A stretch of DNA of 64,000 nucleotides. Origin: Cyclobacteriaceae bacterium. GTDB lineage: Bacteria > Bacteroidota > Bacteroidia > Cytophagales > Cyclobacteriaceae. The stretch lies in contig BPHC01000004.1 in NCBI GenBank assembly GCA_026003355.1, forward strand, positions 186,001-250,000, read 5' to 3'. Made by a program: the position numbers and the translations under genes. This document shows, piece by piece, positions 57,384-64,000 of the stretch (the stretch's first letter is position 1; every line of letters begins with the position of its first letter). Below the pieces are notes generated by a model. The model did no database searches and had not been told where the DNA came from. It was given only the letters and a program-made list of their open reading frames with translations.

Positions 57384-59069
57384 TTATTTGGGCTGGTTAA
57401 GATTCTTACCTGCTGCCTTTGCCCCATCCCAGTCGGCTACAAATTCCCACCAGTTGCTCATTTTATGGGTAGCCGACCAGCTGATGTTGTTTTGATAGCC
57501 CGGCATATTTTGCCACCAGTAAATATACCATTGCGATTCAACCTTTTGTTCCAGACCATCGGCCTCCGGCCAGTTGTAGGGTATATTTCCCCAGGTGTCG
57601 CGGTTAACCAGCTTTTTCTCTCCTGTGGCATTGGGTGTCCAGTCTTCAATGTCGCTTAACACTAATGTGGTGTTGTTGTAGTCGTAATCAGAAGTGGCAT
57701 TTGGCGGAAAATGTGTATCGCCTGCCCTTCCGTAGGGAGGTGTTGCACCAGTCCATTTACCGGCAAAATGACCCCAGAATGCATAGTAATTAATATGGCT
57801 GAATTGAGCTTCAAGCTGATGGCCATGGTTATGCAGGGCTTCGGCATGGGTTCTGCGGGTATTTTGCTGATATACTATATAGGTTTTGTTGTAAACCGGC
57901 ATGTCGTTGGTTTTGCGATCGCTGTTGGATACATCTCCGTACGGGCCTGCCATGTTCGACTCCCATCCGCCTACAGAAGGAATATTGCCGTGAATGTTTG
58001 GATCATAGTTAGGAAAATTTGGCGTAGCTGTGCCGTTTACCCACACCCATACTTCCTTTACACCCTGGTTTTCTACCAGGTCGCGCATGTTGAACATTTG
58101 CCACATTTTAAAATAATGGGGTGAGTAAACATTCTTTCCGGCTTCTACTTTGGTAATAATACTGTAATTGGGGGGTTGCGGTTTATAGTAATCAATGTAC
58201 TTAACTACCTTATACCCCAGATAAGGAGGTGCTGAGGGCGTTTTGTAGCCCCTGAACCGGCTGCCTTCTTCGAGTGCAAATTTTATGCGTTTGTCAAACC
58301 TCAGCAATCGGCTTTTCATATCCGCAATGGAAATTTCCCCTCCCCCTCCATACTGCACATCCTGGGTTGCGTCAATATTTATCCCATCGGCAGTGGGGAG
58401 AATGCGAATAATTACAACAGGAACAACTTTAATTGCCCCGGCGGCCGGCTGTGCCAGGTAAGGATCTATTTCTGTTTCCTCCCATGCCTTTACATAAATT
58501 GATTTTTGGCGGCTTACCGCACCGGCAGTGGCGGTAATGTTAACACTGCCACTGTCGGTGGCAAGCAAGGCATTGTCTGTAATCTGGGCAGGACCGGTTG
58601 TTGACCAACTTACCAATTGAGGGCCACTCATAGTTAAACCCGACTCCATCGTTATGGTGGCCTGCAGGGGTATTCGCCTGGAAATAACGGTCTGTTCGGG
58701 CACGTTTATCTCAATATCTGTTACAGGGTTTTCTGTTACCACCATTTCAACATCAGCCGTAACATCTGCTGCCACAGCGGTGATGGTGGCCGTTCCGGCA
58801 CTTATGCCTGTAACTTTTCCATTGCCATTAACTGTAGCCACATCAGGTCTGGACGATTGCCAGGTTATGGTAACATGATTGGCCACGGTACCATCCGAAA
58901 GATATGCTGTTGCCTCAAGATCAACCTCGTGATACCTCATAACGGTGTTAGGTCCGGATATCTCAATACGATCAATAACAGGCTGAACGACAGGGTCTTT
59001 CGAACAACCCCACAGAAAGGCCACCCCAACAAGTAAAAGCGAAAAATTTCCAAATGAAAGAGGTTGCAT
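57384..59069 (-). CDS. Lipoprotein with bacterial Ig-like (BIG2) domains and unknown C-terminal region
   Basis: 561 residues. A lipoprotein signal (G-C-S near Cys22) is followed by two BIG2-like domains (about 35-110 and 115-195, with S-x-x-x-x-V-A-T-V-N-G-x-G-x-V-T-G-I-S-A-G-T-A). The C-terminal 350 residues are rich in Trp, Tyr, Asn and His (H-N-H-G-H-Q-L-E-A-Q; F-W-G-H-F-A-G-K-W; M-S-N-W-W-E-F-V-A-D-W) and match no family I know. Such residues could form a metal or sugar-binding site of a surface enzyme. It is placed between an RNase D-like gene and cas9, and is divergent from cas9. Confidence 0.7.
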   Translation of the reverse strand: MQPLSFGNFSLLLVGVAFLWGCSKDPVVQPVIDRIEISGPNTVMRYHEVDLEATAYLSDGTVANHVTITWQSSRPDVATVNGNGKVTGISAGTATITAVAADVTADVEMVVTENPVTDIEINVPEQTVISRRIPLQATITMESGLTMSGPQLVSWSTTGPAQITDNALLATDSGSVNITATAGAVSRQKSIYVKAWEETEIDPYLAQPAAGAIKVVPVVIIRILPTADGINIDATQDVQYGGGGEISIADMKSRLLRFDKRIKFALEEGSRFRGYKTPSAPPYLGYKVVKYIDYYKPQPPNYSIITKVEAGKNVYSPHYFKMWQMFNMRDLVENQGVKEVWVWVNGTATPNFPNYDPNIHGNIPSVGGWESNMAGPYGDVSNSDRKTNDMPVYNKTYIVYQQNTRRTHAEALHNHGHQLEAQFSHINYYAFWGHFAGKWTGATPPYGRAGDTHFPPNATSDYDYNNTTLVLSDIEDWTPNATGEKKLVNRDTWGNIPYNWPEADGLEQKVESQWYIYWWQNMPGYQNNISWSATHKMSNWWEFVADWDGAKAAGKNLNQPK

Positions 59070-59100
59070 AGTGTAAAACGAGCTTTACTACCGCAATTTC

Positions 59101-59108
59101 CAAAAATA
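59101..59108 (-). promoter_or_regulatory. -7 box of the Ig-like lipoprotein gene
   Basis: Read on the minus strand this is TATTTTTG, an exact -7 match 31 bp before the start at 59069. No well-spaced -33 TTG was found. Confidence 0.35.
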
Positions 59109-59174
59109 AGATGAGCAAGTAAAATTTGCCAGCCCTAATTGTACTATCTGCCAAAACGGCATACCCCCAAGGCT

Positions 59175-59203
59175 GGTGCCATAATTCGCACAGTGCCGGC
59201 ACC
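59175..59203. repeat. Inverted repeats upstream of cas9
   Basis: GGTGCC (59175-59180) and GGCACC (59198-59203) can pair, and GTGCCGGCAC (59193-59202) is itself a perfect palindrome, so two hairpins compete. The site is in the 266-bp gap between the divergent lipoprotein gene and cas9. No open reading frame is supported there. Without a T run it is not a classic terminator; an operator is possible. Confidence 0.35.
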
Positions 59204-59303
59204 CCGATAGAAAAAATTTTCGAAAAAAGAGGAAATTTGATGAAATTTAGCAGGCGCTCTGAAAAAAGGCAGACAAATGACAGGGGTTGACAGGTGAAGT
59301 TGC

Positions 59304-59311
59304 TAAGTTTG
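59304..59311 (+). promoter_or_regulatory. -7 box of cas9
   Basis: TAAGTTTG matches TAnnTTTG and lies 24 bp before the cas9 ATG at 59336. A TTG at 59287-59289 is only 14 bp away, shorter than usual. Confidence 0.4.
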
Positions 59312-59335
59312 AGATGTATTAAAATTTTAAAAAAT

Positions 59336-62300
59336 ATGAAAAAGATCTTAGGCCTGGATTTGGGTGTAACATCCATAGGATGGGCGCTCATCAAAGAAGA
59401 AAACAACCAACCCAACGAAATAATTGGCATGGGTGTAAGGATCATTCCCCTGGATACAGATGAAAACGATGAGTTTACAAAAGGAAATGCCATATCCAAA
59501 AATCAAAAGCGCACGTCCAGGCGCACTGCACGCAAAAGTTATTATCGGTATGTACTAAGACGAAAAGCACTTACCGCAGAATTGAAAAAGCACAACATGT
59601 TTGACGAGCAGCTATTCAACCTGCCTCAGTTAGAACTGTGGGGATTACGCGCAAAAGCGGTAACTGAACAAATTAGCTTAACCCAGTTAGGTCGTGTACT
59701 ATATCACCTTAATCAAAAACGCGGTTATAAATCATCACGCAGTGAAGAAAATGCTGAAAAAAAAGACACCGATTATGTAGTAGAAGTAAAAAACAGATAT
59801 CAGCGGCTCAAAGAAGAGGGGAAAACTATTGGACAAAAGTTCTATCTGGAACTTTTAAAAAATCAGCATTACCGTACTAAACAACAGATCTTTCCACGTG
59901 AAGCTTACGTAGAAGAATTTGATGCTATCATGCAGAAGCAAAGGGAATATTATCCTGAAGTTTTAACTGATGAATTCATTAATCATTTAAGAAATGATAT
60001 TATTTATTTTCAGAGAAAACTTAAATCTCAAAAAGGACTTGTAAGCATTTGCGAATTCGAAGGATTTCACATAAAAAATAAAGAAGGAAAAGAAATTTTT
60101 ACAGGCCCTAAAGTAGCCCACCGCAGCAACCCTTTATTTCAGGTTGAAAAAATTTGGGAATCAATAAACAACATTTCCATTGAAGATAAACGCAACAACG
60201 TTTTTCCTATCACTCCAGAACAAAAGTTGAAAATTTTTGAATACCTTGACAATAATGAAATACTCCGTCAAAAAGATTTATTCAAAATTCTTGGTATTAA
60301 GGAAAAAAGCGGGTGGTTTGGAAATAAAATGATTAGCAAAGGTTTGCAAGGGAACCTTACAAAAATGGCCATTAAATCAGCCCTTGATAATCCTGAGCTA
60401 GCTGAAAAATGGCTTTCCTTTAATTTAACCAACGAATCTACCGGAACCAAAGTTTATCAGTATGATTCTGATACCGGTGAGGTTTTAAATGAATTAGACG
60501 GAAAAATTATTTCGGCCAGCTGCGTAAACGAACCCCTCTATCAGCTATGGCACACCATTTATTCGATTCCGGAAATAGACGAATGCAAAAATGTATTAAT
60601 CAAAAAATTCAGATTTAATGAATCAACGGCTGAACGACTGGCAAAAATTGATTTCAGTCGGCAATCCTATGGCAATAAATCAGTTAAAGCCATCCGAAAA
60701 ATATTGCCATACTTAATAGACGGTTACAAATATTCTGATGCAGCAGCCCTTGCCGGATACAACCACTCTAACTCCATCACAAAAGAACAAATACAGGCGC
60801 AAAAATTGCTGGACAAAATTCCATTGTTGAAAAAAAATGCATTACGCCAGCCGGTTGTAGAGAAAATTATCAATCAGTTAATACACATTGTCAATGAAAT
60901 AATAAATGAAGACCGTGGCTGGGTAACCAGAGAAGAACGCGAAAAAGGACAATTTGAAATTAGAATAGAGTTGGCACGAGAACTCAAACAAAGCAAGCAA
61001 GAACGAAACGAAACATTTAAAAGAATTAATCAAATAGAAAAAGAAAATCGCGAGATTGAAAAACATCTGATGGAGCTTGGCATCAGAGCAACCCGCAAGA
61101 ATATAATCAAATACCGCTTGTATAATGAATTACGAGGGAAGGACAAAAAGCTAAATCCGATTTGCATTTATACAGGCCAGGTTATATCACTTTCTGATGC
61201 ATTAAACGGAAATGAAGTTGATGTGGAACATATCATCCCCAGATCATTATTGTTTGACGATTCTCAATCAAACAAAACCCTTACTTTTCGCTGGATTAAT
61301 CAGGAAAAAGGTAATCGTACGGCTTATGATTACATGGCATCAAAAGGAGAAGATGCCTTAAACGAATACATAGAAAGAGTAAATAAATTGTTTAAAGATG
61401 GTGTGATAAATAAAGCTAAGCGAGACAAACTTTTAACACCCAGCGACACAATTCCAAAAGATTTTATTGAACGACAGCTTCGCGAATCGCAGTACATTGC
61501 ACGCAAATCCAGAGAAATTCTTGGTCAGATTTGTAGAAACGTGTGGAGCACTTCTGGCAGTGTTACAGAGTATTTACGCAGAATGTGGGGATGGGACGAT
61601 GTATTAATGAACCTTCAAATGCAACGCATTAAAGAAATTATGCCCGATCCACTTGCCGAAGGCATAACCGAAATAGTGGAATGGGAAACTCAAAATGGCC
61701 AAAAACACAAAAAAGAAATAATCAAAGACTGGAGCAAACGCGATGACCATCGCCATCATGCCATAGATGCCCTTGTAGTGGCTTGTACCAAACAAGGATA
61801 CATTCAGCGCTTAAATACTTTGAGCGCTAAAGCCACGCGCGATGAAATGTATAAATCAGTAAGCGAACGCAAAGAAGAGTTTAGAGAATCGTTGTCGCTA
61901 ATGGACGCTTATTTTATAAGTCAGCGTCCATTTTCTACTTCTCATATTGAAAGCATAGTATCAAAAATTATCGTATCCTTTAAATCAGGCAAAAAAGTAT
62001 CCACTTTGGGGAAACGCTTTATTAAGAAAAATGGAAAACGTATAGCTGTTCAAAAAAGAATTCTCGTTCCTCGTGGTCCGTTGAGTGAAGAAAGTTTGTA
62101 TGGTAAGATTAAAATTATTGACACAGAGAAAAATGGCACACCTAAAAAGCAGCCCGTAAAGTACCTTTTCGAAAACCCCCATCTTATTTTCAAACAATAC
62201 ATTAAGGAACTGGTTGAGGAGCGATTAGCAGAACATAATGGCGATGCAAAAAAAGCTGTTGCTTCTCTTAAAAAGAATCCCATCTACCTGGATGAAAAAA

Positions 62301-63103
62301 AACAAATACCCTTAGAATATGCCACTTGTTTCAGAGAAGAATTTGTTATAAAATATCCTATAGAATCTATCAAACAAAAAGATTTAAACTTTGTCATTGA
62401 TAAAAAGATAAGAGAAATACTTAGCGCTCGCATTCAGCAAGTAGGCGAAAAAGAAGCATTTAAAGAACCTCTCTATCTTGACACAGCACAGCGCATTCCA
62501 ATTAGAACTGTGCGGTTGGCAACTGGTTTGACAGCAGTAGAAAGTATTAGATACAATGATAATGGTGAATCGATTGGATTTGTAAAACCAAGCAACAATC
62601 ATCATATAGCAATTTACATAGACGAAAATGGAAACAAAATTCCACACTTATGCACCTTTTGGCACGCAGTTGAAAGAAAAAAACACAGTTTACCTGTTAT
62701 AATTCAGAACACCAGAGAGGTATGGGATACAATTTTAAAGCAAAAGGAAAATTACCCACCATCATTTCTCGAAAAACTGCCCAACGATAATTTGAATCTT
62801 GTGTACTCCTTGCAAGAAAATGAGTTTTTTGTTTTAGGTCTAAATAGAGATAATTTTGATGATTACCTAACAAAAAGATTATTCAATAAAATTACTCCTC
62901 ATATTTATCGTGTTCAAAAAATGTCATGGTTTGATATCTGGTTTAGGAGTGTCTACGAAACGCAGGTTAATAAATCAGATCAAAATTCGAAAATATTGAA
63001 AAGGTTTTTTAGAATGGGTAGCCTTAAGGCTTTAGAAAATCTTAATCCAATAAAAATCATAGTGAATAACTTAGGAGAGATAAAGCAAGTTTATGTTAAA
63101 TAA
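59336..63103 (+). CDS. cas9: CRISPR-associated endonuclease Cas9 (type II, II-C-like)
   Basis: 1255 residues from the ATG at 59336, which places the RuvC-I motif at the very start as in all Cas9s; the frame from 59294 adds 14 unneeded residues. It is an RNA-guided DNA nuclease. RuvC-I is L-G-L-D-L-G-V-T-S-I-G-W with D8, followed by an Arg-rich bridge helix (about 58-80), a recognition lobe of roughly 450 residues, RuvC-II with E545 (I-R-I-E-L-A-R-E), an HNH domain with D629-V-E-H632 then S-N-K-T-L, and RuvC-III H807-H-A-I-D811-A. The last 440 residues form the PAM-interacting part. All catalytic residues are present. The gene is AT-rich (one 60-base line has 17 G/C) unlike its neighbours, which suggests transfer. 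csn2 or cas4 is not seen in the window. Confidence 0.96.
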   Translation: MKKILGLDLGVTSIGWALIKEENNQPNEIIGMGVRIIPLDTDENDEFTKGNAISKNQKRTSRRTARKSYYRYVLRRKALTAELKKHNMFDEQLFNLPQLELWGLRAKAVTEQISLTQLGRVLYHLNQKRGYKSSRSEENAEKKDTDYVVEVKNRYQRLKEEGKTIGQKFYLELLKNQHYRTKQQIFPREAYVEEFDAIMQKQREYYPEVLTDEFINHLRNDIIYFQRKLKSQKGLVSICEFEGFHIKNKEGKEIFTGPKVAHRSNPLFQVEKIWESINNISIEDKRNNVFPITPEQKLKIFEYLDNNEILRQKDLFKILGIKEKSGWFGNKMISKGLQGNLTKMAIKSALDNPELAEKWLSFNLTNESTGTKVYQYDSDTGEVLNELDGKIISASCVNEPLYQLWHTIYSIPEIDECKNVLIKKFRFNESTAERLAKIDFSRQSYGNKSVKAIRKILPYLIDGYKYSDAAALAGYNHSNSITKEQIQAQKLLDKIPLLKKNALRQPVVEKIINQLIHIVNEIINEDRGWVTREEREKGQFEIRIELARELKQSKQERNETFKRINQIEKENREIEKHLMELGIRATRKNIIKYRLYNELRGKDKKLNPICIYTGQVISLSDALNGNEVDVEHIIPRSLLFDDSQSNKTLTFRWINQEKGNRTAYDYMASKGEDALNEYIERVNKLFKDGVINKAKRDKLLTPSDTIPKDFIERQLRESQYIARKSREILGQICRNVWSTSGSVTEYLRRMWGWDDVLMNLQMQRIKEIMPDPLAEGITEIVEWETQNGQKHKKEIIKDWSKRDDHRHHAIDALVVACTKQGYIQRLNTLSAKATRDEMYKSVSERKEEFRESLSLMDAYFISQRPFSTSHIESIVSKIIVSFKSGKKVSTLGKRFIKKNGKRIAVQKRILVPRGPLSEESLYGKIKIIDTEKNGTPKKQPVKYLFENPHLIFKQYIKELVEERLAEHNGDAKKAVASLKKNPIYLDEKKQIPLEYATCFREEFVIKYPIESIKQKDLNFVIDKKIREILSARIQQVGEKEAFKEPLYLDTAQRIPIRTVRLATGLTAVESIRYNDNGESIGFVKPSNNHHIAIYIDENGNKIPHLCTFWHAVERKKHSLPVIIQNTREVWDTILKQKENYPPSFLEKLPNDNLNLVYSLQENEFFVLGLNRDNFDDYLTKRLFNKITPHIYRVQKMSWFDIWFRSVYETQVNKSDQNSKILKRFFRMGSLKALENLNPIKIIVNNLGEIKQVYVK

Positions 63104-63124
63104 AAAGGGTGAGTTACCCCACCC
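63100..63124 (-). terminator. Terminator of the tracrRNA (hairpin plus T run)
   Basis: On the minus strand GGGTGGG and CTCACCC (63107-63113 and 63118-63124 on the plus strand) form a 7-bp stem, with one G-T pair, closed by the tetraloop GTAA, and are followed by TTTTT. It touches the cas9 stop codon and may also serve as the cas9 terminator on the plus strand. Confidence 0.8.
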
Positions 63125-63169
63125 TGTCTGTTTTCACAACGGTCATTAAGACCTTATTGTGATTTGCTT
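63101..63169 (-). ncRNA. tracrRNA, antisense to the cas genes, between cas9 and cas1
   Basis: The 222-bp gap holds the parts of a type II tracrRNA on the minus strand. First comes the antirepeat region AAGCAAATCACAAT (63156-63169). Next is the nexus hairpin GGTC-TTAAT-GACC (63141-63153), flanked by CACAA and TTGTG that can pair around it, then a short A-rich linker, and last the terminator hairpin and T run ending at the cas9 stop. This matches the compact tracrRNAs that I recall for Bacteroidota II-C systems. The promoter at 63175-63205 predicts a start near 63167-63170, so the RNA would be about 69 nt. It predicts that the CRISPR repeat begins with about G-TTGTGATTTGCTT. The parts are seen; transcription is inferred. 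Confidence 0.85.
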
Positions 63170-63174
63170 CAGAA

Positions 63175-63205
63175 CAAATGTAAATATTCCCTGCCTGAAA
63201 TGCAA
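63175..63205 (-). promoter_or_regulatory. Promoter of the tracrRNA
   Basis: Read on the minus strand: TTG (63203-63205), a 20-bp spacer and TACATTTG (63175-63182), an exact Bacteroidota promoter. Transcription would start about 5-8 bases further on, directly at the antirepeat. Confidence 0.7.
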
Positions 63206-63325
63206 GCAAGTCCAGGTTTTTTTAAATAAATCAACAGGGACCCTGAAAATATTACCCGTTTACACCCGTGCCAACGCCAAAGGCCACGAAATCTGTTTCG
63301 CAAACTCAAAACCCAGATAAAACCC

Positions 63326-64000
63326 ATGATCAAACGCACCCTCTACTTTGGCAATCCCGCCTACCTCAGCACCCGCCTGGAGCAGCTGGTGGTCCGGCTG
63401 CCGGAACGTGAAAAAAAACCCCTCCCTTCCTGAACAATTTAAAAAAGAAGCACAGGCCACCCTACCCATTGAAGATATCGGGGTGATTATACTCGACCAC
63501 CCGCAAATCATCCTGTCGCAGGCCCTGCTCAGCAAGCTGCTGGAAAATAATGTGGCCGTTATTTCCTGCAACTCCGCCCATCACCCTGCCGGTTTAATGC
63601 TTAACCTCTCCGGGCACACCCTCCAATCCGAGCGATTTAAAAAACAGATTGAAGCCTCCGCACCCTCCGTAAACAGCTGTGGCAGGCCACTGTAAAAGCC
63701 AAAATCCGGAACCAGGCCCTGTTGTTGAAGCGATATAACCTGCCGGCCGACAACCTTTTGTACTGGGCCCGGCAGGTAACCTCAGGCGATGAGGGGAACC
63801 TCGAAGCCAGAGCCGCCACCTACTATTGGAAAACCCTGTTCCCGGAAATACCCGGGTTTGTGCGTCAGCGCGAAGGCCCACCCCCTAACCACCTGCTCAA
63901 CTACACCTACGCCATACTGCGCGCCATAGTGGCCCGCAGCCTGGTGGGTTCCGGCCTATTGCCCACCCTGGGCATCCACCACCACAACCGGTACAACCAC
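63326..64000 (+). pseudogene. cas1: CRISPR-associated integrase Cas1 (type II), two frameshifts, 3' end outside window
   Basis: Cas1 with Cas2 inserts new spacers. From the ATG at 63326 the frame reads M-I-K-R-T-L-Y-F-G-N-P-A-Y-L and breaks at an A8 run (63411-63418), where one base is too many. The next frame reads P-S-L-P-E-Q-F-K-K-E-A, then V-I-I-L-D-H-P-Q-I and N-N-V-A-V-I-S-C-N. At CCC 63663-63665 one base is missing (S-A-P-L-R-K-Q-L-W-Q in the repaired reading), and the original frame runs on to the window end. The catalytic Glu (R-E-G-P-P-P-N) and His (G-I-H-H-H-N-R) are present. The gene is GC-rich like the host. Consensus errors are likely, but a decayed adaptation gene is possible. 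Confidence 0.88.

Noticed and set aside
59294-59335. Fourteen-codon N-terminal extension of Cas9
   Set aside because: Cas9 proteins start just before the RuvC-I motif, and the extension overlaps the predicted -7 box at 59304-59311.
63156-63174. A single copy resembling the start of a Bacteroidota CRISPR repeat on the plus strand
   Set aside because: Only one copy exists with no spacing partner, and on the other strand it continues into a nexus and terminator, so it is the tracrRNA antirepeat and not an array.
1-64000. Prophage, insertion sequence, integrase or restriction genes
   Set aside because: I looked for transposase, integrase and phage structural motifs in the proteins and saw none; the CRISPR locus is the only clear defence element.
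1-64000. tRNA or rRNA genes
   Set aside because: No intergenic stretch shows a recognisable tRNA cloverleaf or rRNA segment; the gaps are mostly under 160 bp. A covariance scan was not possible.

Overview
The window comes from a member of the Bacteroidota, most likely a gliding-type or free-living Cytophagales-like organism with about 50 % GC. The evidence is type IX secretion (T9SS) genes (sprA, porT, a porE-like gene and a cargo protein with a C-terminal sorting domain), several families largely restricted to this phylum (DUF4292, DUF4837, DUF5606, DUF1599, BT_3928-like) and repeated Bacteroidota-type promoters (TTG, 18-22 bp, TAnnTTTG or TAnnTTTA). No rRNA or tRNA gene was recognised. Coding density is high and no gap between genes exceeds 300 bases; the longest are 59070-59335 and 63104-63325 (cas9 flanks) and 48691-48909.

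Layout. 1-6520: a truncated Trp/Asn/Gly-rich protein, a FadL-like outer-membrane protein, aroK, a DoxX-like membrane protein, a duplicated DUF1599 protein, and folP followed by cdaA (c-di-AMP synthesis). 6533-8774: divergent kbl and SDR-type threonine dehydrogenase (threonine to glycine). 8785-19517: a T9SS cargo protein, a flippase, then a plus-strand run of cell-envelope genes (TPR protein, DUF4292 lipoprotein, EnvC-like factor, tatA, gatA, MltD-like transglycosylase, DUF4837 lipoprotein). 19593-34049: maeB, ruvA, the very large sprA, then gcvH, lipA and gcvP (glycine cleavage). 34055-42261: a 55-residue membrane protein, an M28 peptidase, a TSUP permease, sdaA, an SDR, porT-menG and the porE-like gene. 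42420-57379: ribosome-assembly GTPases (engB, rsgA), waaA, an AI-2E family permease, an enoyl-CoA hydratase, a phosphatase, lysC, fbp, a glycosyltransferase/acyltransferase/hotdog cassette, a saccharopine-dehydrogenase-like gene, nhaC and an RNase D-like exonuclease. 57384-64000: an Ig-like lipoprotein and then a type II (II-C-like) CRISPR-Cas locus.

The CRISPR locus is the main accessory element. It has a full-length cas9 (1255 aa, all RuvC and HNH residues in place), a compact tracrRNA gene that I infer on the opposite strand between cas9 and cas1, with its own Bacteroidota promoter and terminator hairpin, and the start of cas1. cas2 and the repeat array must lie beyond the right edge or elsewhere. 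cas9 is strikingly AT-rich while cas1 matches the GC-rich host.

Functional themes: threonine, serine and glycine catabolism (tdh, kbl, sdaA, gcvH, gcvP, lipA); T9SS and outer-membrane biogenesis; peptidoglycan remodelling. Three genes (waaA, nhaC, cas1) are each broken by one or two single-base indels while the reading frames otherwise stay intact. This looks more like residual consensus errors than real decay.
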